The notes under the pieces are model-generated. The model was not told where the DNA came from and made no database searches. It saw only the letters and a program-made list of their open reading frames with translations. Shown piece after piece: positions 33,601-34,096 of a DNA stretch of 34,096 nucleotides; position 1 is the first letter of the stretch, and each line of letters begins with the position of its first letter. The translations under genes were made by a program, and so were the position numbers. Origin of the DNA: an uncultured Polaribacter sp. (lineage in GTDB: Bacteria; Bacteroidota; Bacteroidia; Flavobacteriales; Flavobacteriaceae). Where the stretch lies: contig NZ_CANMVP010000037.1 in NCBI RefSeq assembly GCF_947501385.1, positions 1 through 34,096 on the forward strand, in the 5' to 3' direction.

Positions 33601-34096
33601 ACCAGATTATTTAGATGATGATGATACTGATGGTGACGGTACTCCTGACAGTGAAGATTTAGATGATGATAATGATGGGAATCCAGACACCACAGATCCA
33701 AATCCTAAAACACCAACAACAGCACCAGATGCGTTAACGGTAGTTGAAGGGACAACAGGAACTATCAATGTCTTAGCAAATGATGATTTTATACCAGATG
33801 CAAACACAACAATAGTGGATGCAGGAACAGGAACAGCACAAGGAACAATAACCTTTGATGGAACTACTGGTGAGATGAGCTACAGTCCAGCTTCTGGCGA
33901 AGCAGGAACTACAGTAACGGTAGACTATATTGTTTGTAATACAACAGTAGACCCGTCAGTTTGTAGAACAGAAACGGTAACCATTACGATTCAAGCAGAC
34001 AATGATGGCGATGGTATTTCAGATATAACCGATTTAGATGATGACAATGATGGGAATCCAGACACCACAGATCCAAATCCACTAACACCAACAACA
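9644..34096 (+). CDS. Giant repetitive surface adhesin (tandem cadherin-like/TSP3 protein), 3' end outside the window
   Basis: One frame runs from ATG 9644 to the window end without a stop: at least 8151 codons. Signal peptide 1-36 (FVLMMAIGFISGVSYG, then QS). Layout by residue: about 37-150 DUF11/DUF7507-like; about 155-255 Ig/VCBS-like; 257-365 TSP3; about 366-417 linker; about 418-508 Ig-like; about 511-843 three cadherin-like domains; 844-1690 long TSP3 block; about 1691-1836 linker and Ig-like; 1837-7023 about 47 cadherin-like domains (tandem-95 type); 7024-7395 TSP3; 7396-7655 inserted unknown domain; 7656-8025 TSP3; 8026 onward Ig-like and TSP3 repeat. The protein is very acidic and poor in cysteine. 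Both main domain types are known to bind calcium, so a stiff, calcium-dependent surface fibre is likely. An alternative start at ATG 9653 would drop three residues. Export by Sec and the type IX system is inferred; the C-terminal signal would be beyond 34096. It is probably co-transcribed with the 1219-residue gene. SprB-like motility adhesin or attachment/biofilm adhesin are the main alternatives. Confidence 0.96.
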   Translation, partial: MKNMHSIFNLKNSITRKTKSFVLMMAIGFISGVSYGQSVTILTNTTTPEGTDNAGDVINYFAYVSNTDAVSLTNVVFVNSLNVALTLDSGDTNTNNILDPKECWVYKGTYTITTANVTAGNIQNTFSFTSTEITTAQTYVHTEDVHEDDISFASVLALNDIDAVNDDFSGTIVNGITGGIAGDSTTNDLLNNVAVTDADITISILSDGGLTGVTISANGDVNIPANSATGTYTITYKICENTNTSNCDSATILVEVDGDADKDGVLDSVDKCNGFNDADDNDGDGVADGCDLDDDNDGILDTAENAISGDPIVDTNSNGILDYKDPSIAGFTDANSDTIDDRFDIDQDGKIDQFDTDTDADGCFDVTEAGHKESTTKLGEVQGTGYNTTDGKVTGFATAYTGTNSNVSTVGTPATVSSQPTNKNILVGANTTFSVTSTGNVFQWQVSTNGGTSFSNLTNSTVYGGTTTNTLEITGATLAQNNYQFRVVISKTDYACTTISDAATLTVFTNEAPVADNSTITVDEETTGTSLALTAPTDTDGNALTIIVTGLPTLGVVKKANGDIVLDGAMITSVELTGLVYDAPTDYNETDDAGDFTYTVSDGIAAPVTGTTDININAVNDLPVANNDSGSGNEDTVINIATIGANDTDVDGNVVPATIILIDPNNAANTGNSSTPLVIANVGTYTVDTNGNVTFTAVQNFAGAADIKYTINDNSGFTSNQATLDITVFAVNDAPVANADTNTLTENDILTVAAANGLLTNDSDVDANTLSVTNFTINGDATTYNSVDTATIAGVGTLQINSDGSYTFAPNANYFGAVPVTTYTISDTNGGADSSTLTITINVDSDSDGVADVSDLDDDNDGILDTVESNGLNPNADADSDGTPNYLDTDFGADANSDTIVDSFDFDSDGIPNHLDLDADNDAIPDILEAGLVDSDNNGLVDTATFGTNGFADNLETATDSGTPNYTVRNTDANSDINANLFDFLDRDSDNDGISDTAEAFSNNATYNDINNDGIVDGLVDTDNNGWHDTMDAETTFPTFLNSDTDALPNYLDLDSDGDGLPDTFEGNFQVSDGENDGIVGTGTPADSDADGLADTNDPDFGGNILGGFGFNQDRDGDGVKNYLDIDIDNDGIIDNIEGQSTTQYIAPTGVDSDGDGLDNAYDVNQIEGIGIGYTNTDGGSAPDYADTDAENDGINDIRENNIDNTIDDANNDGVLDTFADADGDGLADIFDLVSGTGTANNGTNGNQAPTSQPDLDPSGGDRDWRESSTQDNDGDGINDTVDLDDDNDGILDTDEDRGTDDGDPRTNPTDSDGDGIPNYFDLDSDGDGIPDYTEAGGTDDPDGNGQPGTGTLTLTATDVNSKGIPLAVSPDTATTGTSTTSNLTLPDTDSDTVKDFLDVDSDNDGIVDAIEAGGTDSDGDGRFGLGTTNDSDSDGLADALDPSTGGTPLTIPDTDLDGKKNYLDLDSDNDTIPDNVEAQSTLGYIAPSATFTDTNKDGLDNAYDKNNSGTAIAPVNTDGTDNPDYIDLDSDNDTVKDIVEFNHASADTNGDGKTDTSVGNNGLDNNFDNGDTYADVNGSLDDTQADNSLDEDNDVNTGGDVDYRDIFDADNDGVADALDEDDDNDGILDTAETPDNNNPDLDADNDGTPNYKDADYGTLNANGIVATFDTDADGIPNHQDTDSDNDSCPDVREANYTESTTKAGQVQGTGVGTNGRVTGTSSAYTEADANTNVTTAGSPVIITNQPSDQSGFIGGSASFDVNSTGTVFIWQVSTDGGTSFTDISNGGIYSGATTRTLTISNLSTSENNNQYQVVVSKSDYACFTPSTPPAKLTVQNNPPVGNDDPINPAETDEDTAVTVSTIGANDTDVEGNVDPSTIILIDPNNGANTGQTGTPLVISGVGSYTVDPLGNVTFTPVLNYNGSANIKYTIKDNSNLTSNQATISITVNSVNDAPVANTDSGTVLEDAVLTISTIGANDTDVDGTIDPKTIILIDPSNTANTGNSNTPLVITNVGTYAVDEFGEVTFTPVQNFNGSADINYTIKDNEGLVSNVALLDIFVTPVNDAPALTADTGNVDEDGSLSLDAAGGLLSNDSDSDGNPLTITALSIPGVTNPTVGTPINISGVGIVTINDDGSYSFVPADNFDGEVPVITYTVSDGTTTKNSTLTITVNPINDNPVAAPYTKVTNEDTTLTVVDTAGLLSEASDIDGGVGTKDVLVVSGYTVAGEIKTFTLGTAESITEGTITIRSDGSYTFVPTSNFNGAVPTITYSISDGKGGSASSTLNINVTPVNDAPVLMADTGNIDEDETLTVLEADGLLSNDTDADGNTLTVTKFRVGGTEYAINTPISLATGTLTVNGNGSYTFVPADDFNGEVPVITYTVSDGTTTKNSTLTITVNPVNDNPVAAPYTIVTNEDTTLTVADTAGLLSEASDIDGGVGTKDVLVVSGYTVAGETRSFTLETAESLTEGTLTIRSDGSYTFVPASNFNGAVPTITYSISDGKGGSASSTLNINVTPVNDAPVLMADTGNIDEDETLTVLEADGLLSNDTDADGNTLTVTKFRVGGTEYAINTPISLASGILTINGDGSYNFVPADDFNGEVPVITYTVSDGTTTKNSTLTITVNPINDNPVATPYTKVTNEDTTLTIADTAGLLSEASDIDGGVGTKDVLVVSGYTVAGEIKTFTLGTAESITEGTITIRSDGSYTFVPASNFNGAVPTITYSISDGKDGSASSTLNINVTPVNDAPVLMADTGNIDEDETLTVAATPTTGLLSNDSDADGNTLTVTKFRIGGTEYAINTPISLATGTLTINGDGSYMFVPADDFNGEVPVITYTVNDGTTTKNSTLTITVNPINDNPVVAPYAKVTNEDTTLTVVDTAGLLSEASDIDGGVGTKDVLVVSGYTVDGETKTFTLETAESLTEGTLTIRSDGSYTFVPASNFNGAVPTITYSISDGKGGSASSTLNINVTPVNDAPVATADVGITNEDGTLTVVAAAGLLNGDTDADGDLLTVTKFSIAGTEYAINTPISLATGTLTINGDGSYTFVQTENFNGNVPTISYTISDGKTTASNTFNINVKPVNDAPVAVDDVAGTDPDIAINIPVLNNDTDIDTGDILSVSRIVTNPTNGTVLINSNGTIRYTPNSGFDNGSDSFEYEVCDGSGLCDIALVNVTVPISQFAPVANEDVKKTDEDKDLIVSAANGVLQNDTDGNLDPLTVLSFTDRTTTYTAGDQATLAEGKLTLNENGSYTFIPNPNFFGPVTVIAYTISDGTASANASSTLSIIVESINDAPVLMADDNVVTEDETLNVVADSGKGLLDNDSDIDADQLSITKFLVEGTSYTSGTTVTLNEAGAITINADGSYTFAPAADFDGVIPEVTYTATDGEISLNETLTLTLDSVNDAPVANGDLGTTNEDVNLTVNAANGVLKNDTDVDNTALNALSVTQFVIGTTTYNAGETAILDEGTLKLNTDGSYVYKPTANFNKLVSDVNVTYTVSDGDLTDTALLKIIVEPINDAPVVVVDDNEVTEDVNLVVSAGSGKGLLDNDTDVDKDLLSVTEFSVEGMSYTAGTTVNLDAAGTITINADGSYTFIPAKDFDGNIPEIIYTASDDTNSANGTLTLTITAVNDAPVAKSDLGETNEDVTLTVNATNGVLSNDEDVDNTVLNVTQFVIGTTTYTAGNTATINEGTLKLNANGSYVFTPAADFNGTVSDITYTVSDGDLTDTAILKIIVQEINDAPVVVADNNQVTEDVTLIVSAASGKGLLDNDSDVDKDLLSVTEFSVEGMSYQEGTTVTLDAAGIITINADGSYTFIPATDYTGAIPEIIYTASDGVNSANETLTLTITAVNDAPVAKADLGKTNEDVTLTVNATNGVLSNDEDVDNALLNVTLFKIGTVTYPAGTTASIAEGTIKLNANGSYTYVPADNFFGFVPQITYTISDGNLTASSTLTIEVTSVNDMPTAVLDTNEIDEDETLTANAGSGKGLLDNDTDVDGDVLTVTSFRVNETTYTSGTTITLDEGVLTINADGGYIFVPANNFNGQVPQISYTITDGDNTSNSTLDIKVNAINDAPTAVVDQKSTIEDTQLNVNATNGVLSNDSDVDNELKTVGEKDVITVNRFTINGVNYNVGATASIAEGTLKLNADGSYIFTPKLNFFGIVQDINYRITDGLLTASAILKITVTATNDAPIANSNTNSTKEDVALEVGPGDGLLADDTDVENNPLTVTQFTINGTTYTAGSTVTIAAGVIVINTDGSYTFTPKLNFNGIVPQISYTISDGVNTANSTLNLTVQKVNDAPVANADTNFTNEDTNLSVAVTDEKALLKNDVDVDGDMLTISGFAVNGTSYLAGETASLTEGSLKVNSNGSYTFIPATNFNGIFPVATYTVTDGIDPVTSTLTITVNPINDAPTVVAEVNDVDEDNPLTVAAADGLLMNASDIDGDTLSVSEFSVNGTTYTKGTTVTLTSGTLTINSDGSYTFVPATDFNGIVPTITYTVTDGNNSSSATLKITVNPINDNPVAQDESVSTDPLTPVAIPVLSNDSDIDKDPLTVSNITVAPTKGTAVVNANGTITYTPQSGFNNGTDTFTYEISDGKGGTDTAVVTIAVPQSAFSPIANSDSGNTNEEIKLEVNAANGVLSNDTDGNLDAITVVSYTVNGGTFNAGTSTTINGGTFVLNSGGDYSYTPAINYNGTLPTITYTITDSTGTPNASSTLIIIVEPINDAPVANPDVASVDEDTSLVVNEANGIIKNNDIDIDGDVLSITQLLIGTTTYATGTAINLDEGTLNVQSDGSYSFTPSPDFNGIVPTITYTLTDAIEEVTSTLIITVNSINDAPVAIDDLNNTIQEDNPITIATIGANDTDDGAVAPATIILIDPSNFSNTGQTGAPLVIDKVGTYTVDNLGNVTFTPVLNFNGTADINYTIQDDDGTTPLTSNMAKIGITVTAVNDIPVVASETTTTAEDTQLDVDATNGLLSNDSDVDADPLTIMKFEINGSSYTAGAVANLTEGTLKISADGSYIFTPAPNFNGFVPQVMYTVSDGTAKVTGTLDIEVTAVNDSPVAVADVNSTNEDTQLIVSATNGLLKFDTDVEGDDLTVTAIAIPGVTNPQINTDITISEGVIRINTDGSYVFTPAANYNGAIPVITYTISDGKGGTASSTLTLTVKPINDAPVAKVDMGTTDEDTVLDVDAAAGLLANDTDAENNLLSVTQFTINGITYPAGTTVNLTGKGTITINSEGSYTFTPALNYNGPIPQISYTVTDGTNTSTSTLDIAITSVNDNPVANADVNSTNEDTPLTVSATNGLLNNDTDVEGDNLTVTAIAIPGAILPSINTDITIDEGVIRINADGSYVFTPAANYNEAVPVITYSISDGNGGTANSTLTLTIKPINDAPVANLDENSTAEDTVLDVLATDGLLSNDTDIENNLLSVTAFTVNGITHSSGDTANLTEGVLRIKADGSYKFTPALNYFGPIPQVTYRISDGTNTATSTLDITVTAVNDNPVAVKDVNSTNEDTPLTVSATNGLLSNDTDVEGDDLTVTAIAIPGVTNPQINTDITIDEGVIRINADGSYVFTPAENYNEAVPVITYSISDGKGGSASSTLTLTIKPINDAPLAKLDEGTTDEDTVLIVDATAGLLSNDTDTENNLLSVTTFAVDGTTYSSGDTANLTEGVLRIKADGSYRFTPASNYFGPVPQVTYRVSDGTNTATSTLDITVTAVNDNPVAVADVNSTNEDTPLTVSAAEGLLKFDTDVEGDDLTVTAIAIPGVTNPQVGVDITIDEGVIRINADGSYVFTPAANYNGDLPVITYTISDGNGGTASSTLSITVIPVNDSPVSMPDEIDVDEDTPLNIDAANGILANDVDPDGDPITLSEFTVGGVTYPAGTVVTLPEGTLQINSDGSYVFTPTENFSGTLPTVYTATDNSNLSNSTLTITVNPVNDQPVATDDIAATDPGVSVIIRVLPNDSDVDGDTLTVSSIITQPTNGTVQINGDGTITYTPNSSFNSGSDTFVYQVCDGDGLCDTAIVTVSVPKSLFPPMANSDTNFITEDTTLTVNATNGLLSNDTDPNAGDTLTITKFQIKGVNYNAGDTVSLTEGMITINADGSYVFIPTTNYNGAVPVINYTISDGTTTATSTNTFNIQVSSVNDAPVLNPDTNSTQEDTPLNLNAANGLLSNDSDADGTTLPITKFEINGITYSAGETAIFTEGTLTINGDGSYVFNPAQDYIGTVPQVTYTVFDGVVSVTSTLDLTVTGVNDAPVAVNDPGNVTNEDTAITITTITANDTDDGSVDASTIILIDPNDDFNRGNSNTPLVISGVGTYTVDTLGNVTFIPVANYNGPANVDYTVKDNEGALTDNVATIAITVIPVNDAPVAVAKTNLTQEDTLLTVNAANGLLSDASDVEGTPLTVTGFTVGGTTYPIGTAVALAEGVLTINSDGSYTFNPALDFTGSVPQVSFTVSDGTLTTTSTLDLTVTGINDAPVAVTDSGNTTNEDTAVTIPTITANDSDDTAVDASTITLIDPDDATNTGNSTTPLVIPGVGTYTVDALGNVTFTPLANYNGPANVEYTVKDNEGVLSNVATIAISVIPVNDAPVAVAKINSTQEDTLLTVNATNGLLSGASDVEGTPLTVTGFTIEGTTYPIGTAVTIAEGVLTINSDGSYTFNPALDFTGSVPQVSYTVSDGALNTTNTLDLTVTGINDAPVAVNDSGNITNEDTAVTIPTITANDSDDTAVDASTITLIDSDDATNTGNSTTPLVIPGVGTYTVDALGNVTFSPLANYNGPANVEYTVKDNEGVLSNVATIAITVTSVNDVPVAVADTNTIQEDTLLSVNATNGLLKNDTDADGTPLTLLEFTVNGTSYPAGTTVTLTEGVLTINSDGSYTFNPALDYTGAVPQITYVVSDGVDNATSSLDITVTEQNDAPVAVNDVSSTVQNVAVTLPTITGNDSDIDGTVDASTITLIDPNNASNTGNATTPLTIINVGTYTVDVAGNVTFTPVATYTGTVVVNYTVKDNLGLISNVASIRITVSPDNDGDGVDDATDLDDDNDGIADVAENNGGNPLGDIDNDGILNYLDPDTIGVDANNDGVDDAFDKDGDGIIDQFDLDSDNDGILDILEAGGVDANGDGKVDGFTDADNDGLDDATATTPLVVVDTDGDGIPNCVDIDSDNDGIIDNIESQNSLAFNAASGKDTDQDGIDDAYDVDNGGTPVTLLNSDSDTLPNYIDIDSDNDGIIDNIEWQTTLGYLAPEADTDGNGLADSYETAPGSGIPIAFPLNTDGVDPPDYTDIDSDGDGLLDTVEAYDTDADGIAETVASGNDTDNDGLDDNFDLNPNGPADPKAASNNDQEVTNFPNDQDPSTAEVDFRDNVTFGVAVDTDGDGINDNVDIDDDNDGILDYIESLGFQPSGNPNDPNCFFPKVSFKNPTYITGTGTAGSGSLGAKYRFENVVDVTGFGGTGGILDAIIEITDIVGGATLITIDNSTTGSSDAWQPEYTVPTPTNNKAEMAFKVVLVNDNTNTIYNISRFSGVIYDIDGANARESVILSRPGLYVTDSQTLLNVTENPATGLVTFQGPDDTYAGVDLSPRLATFFGYYNSSVFNIRFSAELLSATSNTNLGSVLFSGCAINGLFEGNTTSNSPSQTNGAFENSGPGTFPVFVVNDGVDSDGDGRSDDKDIDSDNDGIPDNVEAQTTVGYIMPGTADADMDGLLDAYDAATGVNESLGLSPTDSDSDRRPDYLETDSDNDGLSDTKEAGFTAATNNNDADVDGLLDAYDDVNTLGGLIDSNDDQDNGASDLPDLENPATTEVDYREFLDSDGDGITDSVDLDDDNDGIPDSVEENGDPNRDTDNDGIVDRLDLDADGDGVNDVIEGGHGQLDADNDGRIDGADVGSGTNGLFDGVENPADSGTLNYTPLDTDNDGTPNFQDVDDDGDGIDTKDEDVVTADGNPTNDDSDGDTIPNYLDTDDDNDGVPTEDEDNNNNGDFTDDNEDNDNIPDYLDDDDTDGDGTPDSEDLDDDNDGNPDTTDPNPKTPTTAPDALTVVEGTTGTINVLANDDFIPDANTTIVDAGTGTAQGTITFDGTTGEMSYSPASGEAGTTVTVDYIVCNTTVDPSVCRTETVTITIQADNDGDGISDITDLDDDNDGNPDTTDPNPLTPTT
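10412..10740 (+). repeat. TSP3 calcium-binding block 1 of the giant protein
   Basis: Residues 257-365 carry successive DxDxDG-type loops (DADKDGVLDSVDKC, then LDDDNDGILDT). The block ends in DADGCFDVTEAG with Cys363, which recurs in the same position at the end of block 2. Confidence 0.85.
10741..11175 (+). repeat. Linker plus Ig-like domain, first copy
   Basis: A Gly/Thr-rich linker (ESTTKLGEVQGTGYNTTDGK) is followed by an Ig-like domain with FQWQVSTNGGTSFSNL and SKTDYAC (Cys496). The whole segment has a homologous second copy at 14711-15151 with the same cysteine spacing. Confidence 0.8.
11176..12172 (+). repeat. Three cadherin-like domains (short array)
   Basis: Units begin near 11176 (EAPVADNST), 11505 (NDLPVANNDSG) and 11840 (NDAPVANADTN). 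They share the ND-x-P-V start, an EDT/EETT motif, NDTDVDG and a final TLTIT strand with the long array further on. Confidence 0.82.
12173..14710 (+). repeat. TSP3 calcium-binding block 2 (long)
   Basis: About 846 residues of D/N/G-rich loops, with LDDDNDGILDT recurring (for example near 12210, 13493 and 14505) and spacer phrases such as TPNYLD and IPDNVEAQ. The block ends in DNDSCPDVREAN (Cys1689). It is more than seven times as long as block 1. Confidence 0.88.
14711..15151 (+). repeat. Linker plus Ig-like domain, second copy
   Basis: The linker ESTTKAGQVQGTGVGTNGR and Ig-like IWQVSTDGGTSFTDI / SKSDYAC (Cys1823) repeat the 10741-11175 segment. The Cys-to-Cys distance is 134 residues here and 133 in the first copy. 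Confidence 0.8.
16166..18883 (+). repeat. Super-repeat A: four copies of a two-domain unit, period 678-684 bases
   Basis: Copies begin at 16166, 16844, 17522 and 18206 (steps 678, 678, 684). First domain: NDNPVAAPYTKVTNEDTTL with DIDGGVGTKDVLVVSGYTV. Second domain: NDAPVLMADTGNIDEDETL with TKFRVGGTEYAINTPISLA. Long DNA runs are identical between copies. The 6-base excess in the third copy is a two-residue insertion (AATPTTGLL in place of LEADGLL). The last second-domain copy is more diverged. Confidence 0.92.
18884..19174 (+). repeat. Spacer domain, copy 1
   Basis: A distinct 97-codon domain: TDPDIAINIPVLNNDTD, then PTNGTVLINSNGTIRYTPNS, then FEYEVCDGSGLCD, ending VPISQFAPVANED. It lacks the GLL and EGTLTIN motifs of the usual units and has two cysteines near its end. 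Confidence 0.85.
19505..22190 (+). repeat. Super-repeat B: about four copies of a two-domain unit, period 663-678 bases
   Basis: Copies begin at 19505, 20183, 20846 and 21509 (steps 678, 663, 663). The first domain has SGKGLLDNDTDVD, the second has NGVLSNDxDVDN and EGTLKLN. The middle copies are the most alike; the outer two have diverged. Confidence 0.85.
23180..23467 (+). repeat. Spacer domain, copy 2
   Basis: 96 codons: TDPLTPVAIPVLSNDSD, PTKGTAVVNANGTITYTPQS, FTYEISDGKGGTD, ending VPQSAFSPIANSD. It starts 4296 bases after copy 1. The cysteine pair is absent in this copy. Confidence 0.85.
24800..27115 (+). repeat. Super-repeat C: 3.5 copies of a two-domain unit, period 660-663 bases
   Basis: Copies begin at 24800, 25463, 26123 and 26783 (steps 663, 660, 660); the last is only the first domain. 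First domain: DVNSTNEDTPLTVSATNGLL with TVTAIAIPG and EGVIRINADGSYVF. Second domain: DEDTVLDVDA, NLLSVT and EGVLRIKADGSY. Confidence 0.9.
27440..27727 (+). repeat. Spacer domain, copy 3
   Basis: 96 codons: TDPGVSVIIRVLPNDSD, PTNGTVQINGDGTITYTPNS, FVYQVCDGDGLCD, ending VPKSLFPPMANSD. It starts 4260 bases after copy 2 and has the cysteine pair of copy 1. Confidence 0.85.
28388..30712 (+). repeat. Super-repeat D: 3.5 copies of a two-domain unit, period 663-666 bases
   Basis: Copies begin at 28388, 29054, 29717 and 30380 (steps 666, 663, 663); the last is only the first domain. First domain: ITANDxDD, VDASTI, LIDPDDATNTGNSTTPLVI. Second domain: QEDTLLTVNATNGLLS, DVEGTPLTVTGFT, FNPALDFTGSVPQVS. 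The second and third copies share long identical DNA runs. Confidence 0.9.
30713..31828 (+). repeat. TSP3 calcium-binding block 3
   Basis: Residues 7024-7395, beginning PDNDGDGVDDATDLDDDNDG and ending IDDDNDGILDYIESLG. Recurrent phrases include DSDNDGIIDNIE and IPNCVDIDSDNDG. Confidence 0.87.
31829..32608 (+). other. 260-residue non-repetitive domain inserted between TSP3 repeats
   Basis: Residues 7396-7655 of the giant protein contain no TSP3 or cadherin motif. The sequence looks beta-rich, with phrases such as GAKYRFENVVDVTG, FSGVIYDIDGANARESV and LATFFGYYNSSVFNIRFSAE, and two cysteines (7407 and 7616) near its ends that could pair. It is the only unique globular-looking part of the C-terminal half, so it is a candidate ligand- or glycan-binding domain. 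No family is recognised. Confidence 0.7.
32609..33718 (+). repeat. TSP3 calcium-binding block 4
   Basis: Residues 7656-8025, starting DSDGDGRSDDKDIDSDNDG and ending with very acidic runs (for example EDEDNNNNGDFTDDNEDNDN) before LDDDNDGNPDTTDPNPKTP. Confidence 0.87.
33659..34096 (+). repeat. C-terminal 125-residue repeat, one full copy and the start of a second
   Basis: LDDDNDGNPDTTDPNP followed by TPTT starts at 33659 and again at 34034, a 375-base step. Between them lies an Ig-like domain (APDALTVVEGTTGTINVLAN, then VDYIVCNTTVDPSVC) and a short TSP3 loop. The window ends 63 bases into the second copy, so more copies probably follow. Confidence 0.8.

Noticed and set aside
10348..33807. Dozens of minus-strand reading frames of 60-150 codons opposite the adhesin genes, some nearly identical to each other
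   Set aside because: They are shadows of the plus-strand repeats. They have low-complexity Ser/Val or His/Leu composition caused by the antisense of D/N/G/T codons, and the near-identical ones (for example 16450-16680 and 17128-17358) are simply copies of super-repeat A read backwards.
9644..34096. RTX-type adhesin secreted by a type I system
   Set aside because: The protein has an N-terminal Sec signal peptide, no nonapeptide GGxGxDxUx repeats were seen, and the phylum typically uses Sec plus type IX export for such proteins. The C-terminus is not visible, so this is not absolute.

Overview
The window looks like the chromosome of a marine, low-GC member of the Flavobacteriaceae (Bacteroidota). 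The evidence is the AT-rich sequence, Bacteroidota-type promoters (TTG, about 20 bases, then TAnnTTTG), genes without strong Shine-Dalgarno sites, a flavobacterial bacilliredoxin, and very large secreted proteins rich in TSP3, DUF11 and cadherin-like domains. The genus cannot be fixed from the sequence alone.

Left part (1-2706), housekeeping genes. Positions 1-381 hold no intact gene, only a GC-richer, coding-like, apparently frameshifted stretch on the minus strand and a short inverted repeat. Three minus-strand genes follow: an HD-domain phosphohydrolase (382-1041), a 79-residue membrane protein 5 bases upstream of it, and a CGC-motif bacilliredoxin (1363-1773) with its own promoter and a terminator. 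A DjlA-like co-chaperone (TerB plus J domain, 1939-2706) is divergent from the bacilliredoxin. For the bacilliredoxin, the co-chaperone and the 831-residue protein, start codons were set from promoter position and N-terminal sequence.

Right part (2835-34096), a secreted adhesin locus, all on the plus strand. It has an 831-residue protein (signal peptide, IgGFc-binding-like region, Ig-like segment, two DUF11 domains), a 631-base gene-free gap, a 1219-residue protein (signal peptide, TSP3 repeats, glycine-rich domain, DUF11 C-terminus), and, 22 bases later, an open reading frame that starts at 9644 and is still open at the window end: at least 8151 codons. I read this frame end to end and found no stop.

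The giant protein is a hierarchical repeat structure. It has an export signal, a DUF11/DUF7507-like domain and an Ig/VCBS-like segment, then a module (TSP3, linker, Ig-like, cadherin-like array) that occurs twice, with 3 and then about 47 cadherin-like domains. The long array is cut into blocks by three copies of a distinct spacer domain, exactly 13 domains apart (spacer starts 18884, 23180, 27440). Each of the four blocks contains one separately amplified two-domain super-repeat (period 660-684 bases, 3.5-4 copies). TSP3 blocks follow, interrupted by a 260-residue unrelated domain, and then the first copy of a 125-residue repeat whose second copy starts at the window edge.

By analogy with the sprC-sprD-sprB-sprF gliding operon of Flavobacterium johnsoniae, the three secreted proteins may work together on the cell surface after export by the Sec and type IX systems. 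The decisive parts (a type IX C-terminal signal on the giant protein, and a PorP/SprF-like partner gene) would lie beyond 34096 and are not visible.
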